A DNA stretch of 64,000 nucleotides, taken from Parafrankia irregularis. GTDB taxonomy: Bacteria; Actinomycetota; Actinomycetes; Frankiales; Frankiaceae. Of this stretch, positions 20,443 through 31,436 are shown in pieces. The notes beneath the pieces are model-generated. The model did not search any database. It was given only the letters and a program-made list of their open reading frames with translations, and was not told where the DNA came from. A program made the translations under genes and the position numbers. How positions within the stretch are numbered: position 1 is the stretch's first letter; the number at the start of each line of letters is the position of its first letter. The stretch lies in assembly GCF_001536285.1 (NCBI RefSeq), contig NZ_FAOZ01000002.1, positions 372,001 to 436,000 of the forward strand, given 5' to 3'.

Positions 20443-20628
20443 AGAGCGCCAGCTGTTCAGGGCATGCGCGCCCGCCCGCCTGGCCTGGCCAGCGCGGACG
20501 AAGGGCGACTGGCATCTGTGCCGGCCAGGACAGGGCCCGGCCGGCATGCATGCGACATCGGTCGGCACGGGCTGGCTGGCCACGAGGCCCGCCAGCGCGA
20601 CCGCCTGGTCAGCGGGCGGCTGAGCAGG

Positions 20629-21036
20629 TCACCGCGTGTCCGCCTCGGACGCGGTGGAGGCCTCGTAGGCGCCATCCGCGAATCCGCGTGCGTAATCCCA
20701 GCTCACGTAGCAGGCGGGATCCGGAGCGTAGGCAGGCTCGTGCACCCGGGTGCGGCCCTCGTCGAGAAGGTGCCGCAGGTTCCCGGCAAGCAGGTCCCAG
20801 TCGAAGTAGTGCGGCTCGGCGCACCCCTCGCAGTCGACGACAAGTCCCCGGAAGCCACGCGGTTCGAGCAGCGTCCGGAAGACGTCGAGGTCGCCCAGCT
20901 CGGCGAGGATCTCTTCCCGCTCACGGAGGGACAGCGGTTCAAGCAGGTCCAGATCCTCGGCGGAATCGAGCTGCGCGAGCTCGGCCGCCGGGTCCTCGGG
21001 GTCGCCCGCGAAGGGGTCGAGGGGCTCGTTGCTCAC
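20629..21036 (-). CDS. DUF5319 family protein (Rv3412-like)
   Basis: A 135-residue acidic protein of unknown function, conserved next to guaB in actinobacteria. It begins SNEPLDPFAGDPEDPA, has an acidic helical region (LREREEILAELGDLDVF) and a conserved part VVDCEGCAEPHYFDWDLLAGNLRHLL, ending with YVSWDYARGFADG. The CEGC pair could bind a metal. GTG 21036 was chosen because TAGCGT lies 7 nt before it on the minus strand, giving a leaderless start; another GTG lies 9 nt upstream. In mycobacteria sigD lies nearby; no sigma factor is seen here. Confidence 0.82.
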   Translation of the reverse strand: MSNEPLDPFAGDPEDPAAELAQLDSAEDLDLLEPLSLREREEILAELGDLDVFRTLLEPRGFRGLVVDCEGCAEPHYFDWDLLAGNLRHLLDEGRTRVHEPAYAPDPACYVSWDYARGFADGAYEASTASEADTR

Positions 21037-23260
<2,224 letters not shown>

Positions 23261-23431
23261 GCCCTTTCCGTCATCGGTTCGGACCTGCGGCATCCGTGAC
23301 CGTGGGCCGTGAGATGGAAGCGGCCCGGTGATCCAGGCACCTGTCCAGCATCGTTCCTGCCGCGGCCAGCTGTCCGTCTGGTAGGCAGGGTGGTTGGCGG
23401 AACTACTTAGTTGACCAGGAGGCCGGACGCG

Positions 23432-24562
23432 GTGGCTGACGTCGAGATCGGTATCGGGAAGAACGCGCGGGTGGCCTACGGCCTGGACGCCGTGGGCATC
23501 GTTCCGTCGCGGCGAACCCGCGACCCAGCCGACGTCTCGCTCGGCTGGGAGATCGACGCCTACCGCTTCGGGCTTCCGATCGTCGCGGCGGCCGCCGACG
23601 CGGTCACCTCTCCCGCGTCGGCGATCGCCCTCGGGCGTCTCGGTGGGCTCGGGGTGCTGCACCTGGAAGGTCTGTGGACCCGGCACGAGGATCCCGAGCC
23701 GCTCCTGGCCGAGGTGGCGGCGCTCGGCGCCGAGTCCGGTGCGGTCGCCGCCACCCGGCGTCTGCGTGAGCTGTACGCCGCACCTGTGCAGCCCGAGCTC
23801 ATCGGCGCGCGGCTGCAGGAGATGCGGGAGGCCGGGGTCGTCACGGCGGCCGCGCTGCGGCCGCAGAAGCTGCGGTCCCTGTGCCCCTACGTGGTGGCTG
23901 CCGGGGTCGACCTCCTGGTCGTCCATGGCACGGCGGTGTCGGCGGAGCACCAGTCGCGTCGTACCGAGCCACTCAACCTGAAGCAGTTCATAGGACAGCT
24001 CGACATTCCGGTGCTGGTCGGCGGCTGTGCGTCCTTCTCCACGGCGCTGCATCTGATGCGTACGGGGGCGGCCGGTGTGATCGTCGGAGTCGGCGGCGGG
24101 CTGGGTGACGACACCGCCTCAACCCTCGGAATCGGTGTACCGCTGGCGACGGCGATCGCCGACGCGGCGGGTGCGCGAATGCGCTACCTCGACGAGTCCG
24201 GTGGTCGTTATGTCCACGTCATCGCCCACGGCGATCTCCGTACCGGCGGGGACGTGGCGAAGGCGGTGGCATGCGGAGCAGACGCCGTCATGGTGGATTC
24301 GCTGCTCGCGCAGGCGGTGGACGCTCCCGGCCAGGGCGCGGCCTGGTCGATGGAGATCCTTCATTCGGACCTGCCTCGTGGGCGCTGGGCACCGGTGGCG
24401 ACGTCACACTCCGTGGCGGAGATTCTCACCGGCGGTGGTGGCATTGCCGAGGATGGTGTGGCGAACATCGCCGGAGCGCTGCGCGCGGCAATGGCCACAA
24501 CGGGCTACGCGACGCTGAAGGAGTTCCAGAAGGCAGAGGTCATGATCGCGGCCGGAGGCTGA
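23432..24562 (+). CDS. guaB3: GuaB3-type IMP dehydrogenase paralogue
   Basis: A TIM-barrel protein of the IMPDH/GMP reductase superfamily, 376 residues, without CBS domains. It starts EIGIGKNARVAYGLD, typical of GuaB3. In the region corresponding to the IMPDH catalytic loop it reads GVGGGLGDDTASTLGIGVP, with no cysteine, so IMPDH chemistry is unlikely. The nucleotide-binding part ACGADAVMVDSLLA and C-terminal TTGYATLKEFQKAEV are conserved. A cyanobacterial GuaB3 has been reported to act as GMP reductase; the actinobacterial form is not settled. GTG 23432 has AGGAGG 9 nt upstream. It probably shares a transcript with guaB. Confidence 0.9.
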   Translation: MADVEIGIGKNARVAYGLDAVGIVPSRRTRDPADVSLGWEIDAYRFGLPIVAAAADAVTSPASAIALGRLGGLGVLHLEGLWTRHEDPEPLLAEVAALGAESGAVAATRRLRELYAAPVQPELIGARLQEMREAGVVTAAALRPQKLRSLCPYVVAAGVDLLVVHGTAVSAEHQSRRTEPLNLKQFIGQLDIPVLVGGCASFSTALHLMRTGAAGVIVGVGGGLGDDTASTLGIGVPLATAIADAAGARMRYLDESGGRYVHVIAHGDLRTGGDVAKAVACGADAVMVDSLLAQAVDAPGQGAAWSMEILHSDLPRGRWAPVATSHSVAEILTGGGGIAEDGVANIAGALRAAMATTGYATLKEFQKAEVMIAAGG

Positions 24563-24681
24563 GCGGGCCAACAGGGGTTGGGTCGATGGCGCGTGGCGCC
24601 CGCGCTGTCGACCCGGGCGCCTTGCGTGCGGTTCGTCGTGGCACCCTGGGATCCGTCCGTCTCCGGATCGAAGGATGACCG

Positions 24682-26193
24682 ATGCGCCTCGACGAGAACG
24701 GCCGCTGGGTCAGCGACGACGGCGCCTACGTTTGGGACGAACCCGCCCAGACCTGGCGGCTGGTGAACGCTGCGCCGCGTCCTGACGTGCCCGCGGCGGT
24801 TCCCTCAGCGCCCGAGGGAACCGCCGCTGGGTGGCGTGCCGAGGCCGCGCGCCCCGTTGCCGGCCACGCGGTGGGCGCCGCGGGCTCCGTGGTTGCGGCT
24901 GGTGAGAGCACCGCGGCCTTCCGTGCCCGCGTGGCGGACACGGCGTCCGCGAGTCCGGTCACCCGCATGTCCATCGATGCCTGGACCCCTCCCGAGGCGG
25001 GCCCGGCCGTTCCCGCGGCCGACCGCGCGACACCGACCGGTCCGATCTTCACCGGTGAGGCGTATACCGGGCCGACTCGGACTGCCTCGCCCTTCTCGGG
25101 CTACGGGAGCTCGACCGAGGCGCCGCGTGTCGGTGGGAGTCCCGCGGAGGTCGTGGGTACGAATCTGGTCAAGCCTGGACCGGTCGGTGCCGACCCGATT
25201 CAGGTCGATCCGGTCCGTGTCGATCCGATACGCACTGACCCGATCGTGCGTGTCGATCCGGTCGTCGGTGTCGATCCGACTCGCACCGATCCGGTCCGAT
25301 TCGACCAGGCGCGGGGCGACCAGGTGCGCGGCGCGCAGGGTGACAGCGGGCCGCGTCGCTCCGACGGTGCGGGCGCGGATCCGGCCCGGGTCGGTGGCGA
25401 CAGCACAGATCCGCTTCCGCTGCCCACGGCATCCCAGGGTGCCGCCGGCGGGTCCGCCTGGGCGGCGCCGGAGATCGCGCGTGATCCCGCTGAGCACACC
25501 GACGGCATTCCCCGGCGCACCGCGCCCGTCCGGCCGACGGCGACGACAGGCCCGGATGTGCGCTCGGACGCCGCCTCGGATCCGGGCGACGAGTGGATTC
25601 CCGACGCCGACGGCTGGTACGGCACCTCGGACACGCCCGGCGGCCGTGATCCCGGCGAAGGTCGTGAGGGTCGTGACCGTGCGGCGGCGCGGCGGCGCGG
25701 GACCAGGCCTCGTCCGGTGGGCGTGCTGGACTCGCACGGAGCCTGGGAGGCGGGCGGCGAGGGCGGCGAGCCCGGCTTCGACGGCGCTGCTGCGGGCGGG
25801 GTCGATCCGGCGCCGGGTCTCGCGGGCCTGACCGGGCGGATCGCGGCGATGCTGCGTCGGCCGACGGCGATCGCGATCGCGACCGCCGTCGTGCTCGTCG
25901 TCGCGCTCGGGGTGGCCGGCTTCGTCGTCCTGGGGGGCGGTGACGACAAGAGCACAACCGCGACCGGCTCCGCTGTACCGGAGGGTCGCTATGACGCCAC
26001 GGTCCGTCAGACCTACATCGACGCCTGCCTCGGTGTCAGCAACGGCAACGAGCGTTACTGCACCTGCACGCTGCAGAAACTGGAGGACAAGTACAGCCAG
26101 GAGCAGTATCTGGCCTTCAGCCGCGATGTCGAGTCCGAGGACTCCCAGCGCATCGTGCGCGAGGTCTACACGGCCTGCCGTACGCTGCGGTGA
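24682..26193 (+). CDS. Single-pass membrane protein with disordered cytoplasmic region and small Cys-rich outer domain
   Basis: Not assigned to a named family. Of 503 residues, the first 30 (RLDENGRWVSDDGAYVWDEP) form a WW-like motif. A long Pro/Ala/Asp-rich disordered part follows, with repeats of VDPVR/VDPIR (about residues 173-210). One membrane helix (AIAIATAVVLVVALGVAGFVVL, about 397-418) precedes an 80-residue C-terminal domain. That domain has four cysteines (ACLG, YCTC, ACRT), probably two disulfides on the outer face. Topology is cytoplasmic N-terminus, outer C-terminus. It lies 120 bp after guaB3 and before a longer protein of the same plan. Its role is unknown. Confidence 0.7.
   Translation: MRLDENGRWVSDDGAYVWDEPAQTWRLVNAAPRPDVPAAVPSAPEGTAAGWRAEAARPVAGHAVGAAGSVVAAGESTAAFRARVADTASASPVTRMSIDAWTPPEAGPAVPAADRATPTGPIFTGEAYTGPTRTASPFSGYGSSTEAPRVGGSPAEVVGTNLVKPGPVGADPIQVDPVRVDPIRTDPIVRVDPVVGVDPTRTDPVRFDQARGDQVRGAQGDSGPRRSDGAGADPARVGGDSTDPLPLPTASQGAAGGSAWAAPEIARDPAEHTDGIPRRTAPVRPTATTGPDVRSDAASDPGDEWIPDADGWYGTSDTPGGRDPGEGREGRDRAAARRRGTRPRPVGVLDSHGAWEAGGEGGEPGFDGAAAGGVDPAPGLAGLTGRIAAMLRRPTAIAIATAVVLVVALGVAGFVVLGGGDDKSTTATGSAVPEGRYDATVRQTYIDACLGVSNGNERYCTCTLQKLEDKYSQEQYLAFSRDVESEDSQRIVREVYTACRTLR
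25189..25311 (+). repeat. Degenerate repeat encoding VDPxR
   Basis: About eight imperfect units of the type GTCGATCCGGTCCGT encode Val-Asp-Pro-Val/Ile-Arg and variants in the disordered region of the membrane protein. Confidence 0.6.
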
Positions 26194-26422
26194 GAGTGTC
26201 CGTGTACAGTGTGATGATCCCGTTTACGGCCGGTTCACGTCTTATCGGTTCGGCGGCTCCCGGGGGGTCGTGGGAAAGGTCGTGGCCACATTCGCGGTCG
26301 CAGTCATGGCCTCACCGACGAGGGCGGTCGATGAGCGGAATCAATGAGGCGACAACGATGGGCGCGGGCTTGGCGCTGGCACGTGAGCCCAACCCTCGTG
26401 GCGGCAGGCGGGTGATTGATCC

Positions 26423-29400
26423 GTGACAGCAGGCAGCACGGACCGACCAGCCGGCGGTCGTCGCGACGATGACTTCTTCGCCGTCGAACGTGTCGGGGAG
26501 CCGGAGGAGTCGACCACCTACCGGCCGCCCGCGACCGCGGACGTCGGCTGGGATGTCACACCCTGGCGGGACGTCGACCGCGATGTGAGCGGCAGCTCCC
26601 CGCTGACAGGTGGTCCGGTCGTCGATGGTCCGATCGTCGGCGGGCCCATGGTCTCCGGTGGCATGTCGCCCGGTGGTGGTTCTGCGGTCGACGGCGGTCC
26701 TGCGGTCGGTGGCGGTCCCGTGGTCGGTGGCGCCGCACCTCGCAGCAGTGATCCGTTCGATGTCAGCTCCACCTGGAGCGGTGGCGTGCCGGCGGTCGAC
26801 GTCGGAGCAGTCCGACCGGATCTCGACCCACAGCGGCCGGCCACCGGCGGATTCCCGGTGCCTCCGAGCTACGGGCCGGCCACCCAGACGTATGTCGAGC
26901 CGACACCACCACCGCGGTACCCGACGGAGAGCGGGGCCTTCCCGCCGGTTCGTCCGATCAGCCCCGACACCGGATCGGTGCGTATCGGCGGCCCGGACCC
27001 GAGCACGTCCTCGCAGGGCTGGCTTCCTGCCGGTGACAGCACCGGTTCGTCGGGTGGACTCAACCCCGCCACCGGGAGCTTCGCTCTTCCGTCGGCCTAT
27101 CCGGCACGTCCCGCGGAGCAGCCCGCGCCACTGGACGGGCCGGGCCGCGGCGCCGAACCGGTCGGATACAACGGCTACCAGCCGCCTCGTCCGAACACGT
27201 CCGACCTGGCGCCGCCACAGGCGCAGAGCGGGCCGAGGAGCGGTGCGCCGCTGCGGCTCGATCAGACGGGTGGTTTTCCCAGGCCGGTGACCGGCTACCC
27301 GGCGCGGCCCGACAGCGGGGCCGGCGCGGCGGGTGCGGCTGGTACGGCGGGGCAGAACACCGTGGACCCCTGGAACGGGCACGGGTCGGGTGCGGGCCAG
27401 CAAATGGGGGCGTCCCTGCCGCCCCGCGAGACTTCATCGACCGGTGGTCACCTTCGGCCGGGCCCGCCGACCGGTGGTCACCAACGGCCGGGCCCGGCGG
27501 CCGGCGGCCAGCTGGGCCGCGATCCGCTGACCGGTGACCGTCCGCGGCACGGCCCGTCGACCGGCGGGCATTCCCAGCCGTCGCAACGACCTCACGATGG
27601 CTATCAGGGCCGTGCTGACACGGGCTGGAGTCAGCACACGCCGGCGCCGGCTGCCGGCCAGTACGGTTCGGCCGGCCTGGAGACGAGCTACCGCCTCGGC
27701 GGTCCAGGCGGCTATGGCACCGACCCCGGAGCCGTTCACGGGCCGAGCGGATTCTCCCCGACCCGCGGTGCGCCGACCGGTGGCCCGTCAACCGGTGGCG
27801 TGGCGGCCGCGCCACCGGCCGGGAGCACTCCTGCGCGCCCCCTGGCGGCGCAGGCCCCCACGGCGACGTCCGGTCACCATCCCGCTGTCGGGCGGGGCGA
27901 TCTGGAGCGGTCCGCACCAGGCACCCCGCCGCTCCGTTCCAGTCCGGCGGGCCTTGACCCCGGACCGGCGGGGTTGCCCGGTCAGCCGGGGTTGCCCGGT
28001 CAGTCGGCACCGTCCGGCCCGTGGCGTACGCCGGCGGCACGCCCGGCGGTCGAGGACACCATCACCACGGGACGGCCTCCGTACACAGGGGGCGTTCCGG
28101 CGCTGCCGCCGGGGCGTTCCGGCGGGGCGGGCGCGGAGTCGGGCGTAGTCTCCTCGTCCCCGGCGCCGCGGCCGGATGCCGGAGCCGGCACCGGTCCGCG
28201 GGCGGCAACGAGCCCGAAGGCCGGCCCGGTGACCAGACCGGGCAGGGAACGCCGTCCCGAGAGCGCGGTCGAGATGACGTCGCTGGTGACGCGCCGTGGG
28301 CGAGGGGGAGGCAAGCCCGACGCGAGCGATGATTCCGGGTGGCAGCCGTCCCGGTCGGTACGCCGGACGGGCGCACGGGGAGTGCCGGCTGACCGTCGGC
28401 GCACCCCGAATCCGGTGACGGACACCAACAGCCTGCAGGCGGTCTCCGCGCCTTCGCAGCGGCGAGGCCCCGGGCGTTCCGAGGAGAGCCCCGCCGACGC
28501 GGCCCCCACCGGTCGGTTCCGCGCGGCACGCGCGAACAAGGCCGCCACTGGTGCGCCGGAGGTCGAGGATCCGCCGTCACCCAATCGCCGGTCGGCGGCG
28601 CGCGGCGCCGGCAGAGCCGGCCGCGACGGCGACGGCGCGGGCCTGGCAGGCAGGTCGCGGGGGGATTCTGCCGACGGCGTCGACAGCCGGGGTGGCCACG
28701 GCGAGGCCGGCCGTGGCAGCCGCGGCGGTCGCGGCCGTGATGGCGGCACGGCGGGCGGTGGAGGTCGTGGCCGTGATGGCGGCACGGCTGGTGGTGGCGG
28801 TCGTGCCGGCAGCGGTAGCGCTGGCGGTAGCGGCACGGCCCGTGGCGGCGCCGCCGCCGATCGGCGCGCGACGCGTGCGGTCGGGGTGCTGGAACCGGCG
28901 GATTTCGACGACGAACCGGACGAGCCGAGCCTGCCGCAGGACCGGCTGGCCTGGCTGCGGCATGGGTGGATCGGCCCGCTTGGTATCGCGCTGGTGGTTT
29001 CGCTGCTGGTCGTCGGCCTCTACACCGTGCTCGTCGGCGGTGGCGGGGAAAAGTCGCCTCAGGGCGCGGAGACGACGACGAATCCCAGCTCGGCGGCGCA
29101 GGTCGCGACCTCACAGGAGGCGATCGCGGGAAAGGCCATGGTCAACGGGACCTGGCGGTGCCGTCTGCAGAATGAGAGCGCCACTAATGGCGACATGCTT
29201 GGTGACGTGCTCCCGGATGTGCTCGTCGTCCCTGCGGCGGGGCTGACATACACGTGGAACGATACGCCGGGAACGTACACGATATCGCCGTCTGAGGGCG
29301 ACCGGTCGGGTTCGAAGATCTCTCGGGTCGAGTTCACCGGCGGGCCGCTCGCCGGGGTGTCGGCCGATCATCTCCTCTCCGAAATGAACGGTGGCGCCGC

Positions 29401-29473
29401 CCAGGGAACGCTCTACCTGGCGCCCGTGGCGAACGATCCGAGCAAGCCGCGTCGGTACTGCTACGTGAACTGA
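26423..29473 (+). CDS. Large disordered membrane-anchored protein with small outer beta domain
   Basis: Not assigned to a named family. A 1016-residue protein, of which about 840 residues are Gly/Pro/Ser/Thr-rich and probably disordered, with local repeats such as TGGHxRPGP and GRDGGTAGGGGR. One membrane helix (PLGIALVVSLLVVGLYTVLV, about 852-871) leads to a C-terminal outer domain of about 120 residues with two cysteines (WRCRL, RYCYVN) and short beta-strand-like segments (GLTYTWNDTPGTYTI; VEFTGGPLAGV). The plan resembles the preceding protein. The N-terminus is acidic and contains DDDFFAVERVGEPEE. GTG 26423 is used. It may link the envelope to a cytoplasmic partner; this is conjecture. Confidence 0.65.
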   Translation: MTAGSTDRPAGGRRDDDFFAVERVGEPEESTTYRPPATADVGWDVTPWRDVDRDVSGSSPLTGGPVVDGPIVGGPMVSGGMSPGGGSAVDGGPAVGGGPVVGGAAPRSSDPFDVSSTWSGGVPAVDVGAVRPDLDPQRPATGGFPVPPSYGPATQTYVEPTPPPRYPTESGAFPPVRPISPDTGSVRIGGPDPSTSSQGWLPAGDSTGSSGGLNPATGSFALPSAYPARPAEQPAPLDGPGRGAEPVGYNGYQPPRPNTSDLAPPQAQSGPRSGAPLRLDQTGGFPRPVTGYPARPDSGAGAAGAAGTAGQNTVDPWNGHGSGAGQQMGASLPPRETSSTGGHLRPGPPTGGHQRPGPAAGGQLGRDPLTGDRPRHGPSTGGHSQPSQRPHDGYQGRADTGWSQHTPAPAAGQYGSAGLETSYRLGGPGGYGTDPGAVHGPSGFSPTRGAPTGGPSTGGVAAAPPAGSTPARPLAAQAPTATSGHHPAVGRGDLERSAPGTPPLRSSPAGLDPGPAGLPGQPGLPGQSAPSGPWRTPAARPAVEDTITTGRPPYTGGVPALPPGRSGGAGAESGVVSSSPAPRPDAGAGTGPRAATSPKAGPVTRPGRERRPESAVEMTSLVTRRGRGGGKPDASDDSGWQPSRSVRRTGARGVPADRRRTPNPVTDTNSLQAVSAPSQRRGPGRSEESPADAAPTGRFRAARANKAATGAPEVEDPPSPNRRSAARGAGRAGRDGDGAGLAGRSRGDSADGVDSRGGHGEAGRGSRGGRGRDGGTAGGGGRGRDGGTAGGGGRAGSGSAGGSGTARGGAAADRRATRAVGVLEPADFDDEPDEPSLPQDRLAWLRHGWIGPLGIALVVSLLVVGLYTVLVGGGGEKSPQGAETTTNPSSAAQVATSQEAIAGKAMVNGTWRCRLQNESATNGDMLGDVLPDVLVVPAAGLTYTWNDTPGTYTISPSEGDRSGSKISRVEFTGGPLAGVSADHLLSEMNGGAAQGTLYLAPVANDPSKPRRYCYVN

Positions 29474-29752
29474 GTGGTTCCCGGCCGGCACGGCGGCTGC
29501 CCGGCGGAGCGCACGCTGATGAGTGCGGCACCCGCTGTGCGGAATGCGAGTGCGAGGGCCGAGTATCGGCGCTTCGCGGATCGCGGCACAGATCATTGTT
29601 GGCGGCACGGATCGAACCTGCTGCCCTCCGTGAGGGCTTTCGGTAGAAGTCCGACATAAGGGGCCGCCTTGCGCACTGGCGTTCGCGGCGGAGTTGGAGT
29701 GGGATGGACCCGGTGAATTCCATTTTTTGGTCATGCGGCAGGATCGTGTGTC

Positions 29753-31225
29753 ATGTTCTGGTCTGACCGCGTTGCGGGTGCCAGGCGGCGGGACGCCGCC
29801 CAGGAGGTCTCGGTCAACGGAGGTGCCAGCCTCCCTGATCCGATCGGGTCGGCGCCGGAAACGGCACCGCCGGTCCTGGCTGCCCCGCGGGTCGAGATGC
29901 GTCCGGAGGGCTGGCGGCTGGTTGATCGTCGCGGCATTCTCAAGGCGGCCGGTATGGCCGCGGCCGCGGCGCCCGCGGCGGCCCTGCTGGCGGCCTGTGG
30001 CGGCGGTTCCGGTGGCGGCGAGGCCCGTAAGGTGCGCATCGGCATGGTCAGCCCGCGCACCGGGGCGTTGCGAAGCTACGCCGATGTGGACTCCCACGTC
30101 GTCGAAAGCATGAACACCATCTTCGCCGACGGCACCCGGGTCGGGCGCAACACGCTACCGGTGGAGATCTTCGTCCGGGACGGGCAGTCCGACCGGAACC
30201 GCGCGGCCGCGGCCGCGGCCGATCTGATCTTCGTCGACAACGTGGACATCGTCCTGGTCGGCGGCGGCGCGGACAACGTGAACCCGGTGTCCGACGTCTG
30301 TGAGGCGCAGGGCGTTCCCTGCCTTTCGACCTCGGTGCCCTGGGAAGCGTGGTTCTACAGCCGTGGCGGCAAGGCCGAGACACCGTTCTCCTGGACGTAC
30401 CACGTCTACTGGGGGATGGCGGAGCTCCGGGGGGCCTACCGGGCGATGTGGCGGGCGCTCGACGTCCCGCACAGCGTCGCCCTGCTACTCCCCAACAACC
30501 AGGAGGGCGAGGCCTTCAACAACGCCGCCTACGGGTTGTCGAAGCTCACCGACGATGGTTTTCAGATTGCCGGTACGCACCGCTACAACGTCGGCGACCA
30601 GTCGTTCGGTACGTTCGTGGACGGTATCGTCTCCAACAAGGTGTCGATAATCGCCGGCAACCCGAGCATCACCGACTTCTCGGCGTTCTGGAAACTGCTC
30701 AACGAGAAGGACTACAAACCGCACATCGTCACCCTGTCAAGCACCCTCCTCTTCCCGACGGATGTGGAGGCGCTCGGTCTCGCGGCCGACGGGTTCACGA
30801 CCGAGGTCGGCTGGTCGCCCAAGTTCCAGTACCGCAGCTATCTGACGAAGCGGACGGCCGAGGAACTGGCCAACGAGTTCGACATGGGCACCTGGTCCCA
30901 GCCGCTCGGTTTCATCCATGCACTGTTCGAGATCGTCGCCCAGGCGCTCGAGAGCGTCGACTCCATCGACGACCGCAGCGCGGTTGCCGCGGCGATCGCC
31001 GGAGTGCAGGCGAGCACGATCGTCGGCAACGTCAGCTTCAACAACGCCCCGAACACCGGAATCCCCAAGAACGTCGCGACCGTTCCGCTGGCCGGCGGGA
31101 AGTGGACGAAGCAGCAGTCCTCCAGCGTCCCCTATGCCCTGCATGTCGTCGAGGCCAACGGGCTGACGCTCGCCGCGGACGCCGACAGCACCCGGATGGT
31201 CGACCTGCAGAGCATTAACACCTGA
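29753..31225 (+). CDS. Tat-type lipoprotein, branched-chain-amino-acid-like ABC transporter substrate-binding protein
   Basis: A periplasmic-binding-protein type 1 fold of the LivJ class, 490 residues. A twin-arginine motif (RRGILKAAG, about residue 63) is followed by an Ala-rich hydrophobic stretch and a lipobox LLAAC, so the mature protein should begin at Cys82 and be lipid-anchored outside. The binding fold follows (VRIGMVSPRTGALRSYAD ... VLVGGGADNVNPV ... SVALLLPNNQEGEAFNNAAYG). There are about 60 residues before the RR motif, longer than usual; ATG 29897 would give a short signal but lacks a ribosome site. No permease or ATPase gene is adjacent, so it is an orphan receptor here. Confidence 0.85.
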   Translation: MFWSDRVAGARRRDAAQEVSVNGGASLPDPIGSAPETAPPVLAAPRVEMRPEGWRLVDRRGILKAAGMAAAAAPAAALLAACGGGSGGGEARKVRIGMVSPRTGALRSYADVDSHVVESMNTIFADGTRVGRNTLPVEIFVRDGQSDRNRAAAAAADLIFVDNVDIVLVGGGADNVNPVSDVCEAQGVPCLSTSVPWEAWFYSRGGKAETPFSWTYHVYWGMAELRGAYRAMWRALDVPHSVALLLPNNQEGEAFNNAAYGLSKLTDDGFQIAGTHRYNVGDQSFGTFVDGIVSNKVSIIAGNPSITDFSAFWKLLNEKDYKPHIVTLSSTLLFPTDVEALGLAADGFTTEVGWSPKFQYRSYLTKRTAEELANEFDMGTWSQPLGFIHALFEIVAQALESVDSIDDRSAVAAAIAGVQASTIVGNVSFNNAPNTGIPKNVATVPLAGGKWTKQQSSSVPYALHVVEANGLTLAADADSTRMVDLQSINT

Positions 31226-31243
31226 CCGGTGGACCACAGCTGA

Positions 31244-31293
31244 CTGGTGGCGGTGGTCCGCGGCTCCACCGAGCCGCGGCCCACCGCCACCAG
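31244..31293. terminator. Long hairpin after the binding-protein gene
   Basis: The arms pair over 22 positions with a single mismatch (CTGGTGGCGGTGG-t-CCGCGGCT against its complement) around a 6-nt loop. It lies 19 bp after the stop of the lipoprotein gene. Confidence 0.8.
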
Positions 31294-31345
31294 GTCGGCT
31301 TTCGGTTTACCGGCTCGTCCGCTTTCCACCATTCGAGAGATCCAC

Positions 31346-31397
31346 GACAACGGCGTGGGGGCGCTCCCGTGATCGGGAACGCCCCCACGCCGTTGTC
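31346..31397. terminator. Long hairpin after the conservon
   Basis: Two perfect 18-bp arms (31346-31363, 31380-31397) enclose a further 5-bp stem (TCCCG/CGGGA). It lies 39 bp beyond the 3' end of cvnD on the minus strand and serves as terminator of the conservon, or of both converging units. Confidence 0.8.
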
Positions 31398-31436
31398 AGC
31401 GTCGGGCACCGGGCCCGCGAATCCGTCGTCCGCGGG

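Larger units (their letters stand above)
19944..20628. other. Intergenic region with short tandem repeats upstream of whiB
   Basis: About 685 bp without a supported gene. It contains three separate pairs of direct repeats (20077-20128, 20351-20384, 20395-20442). Being upstream of a regulator gene, parts of it may carry its promoter, but no clear box was seen. Confidence 0.5.
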
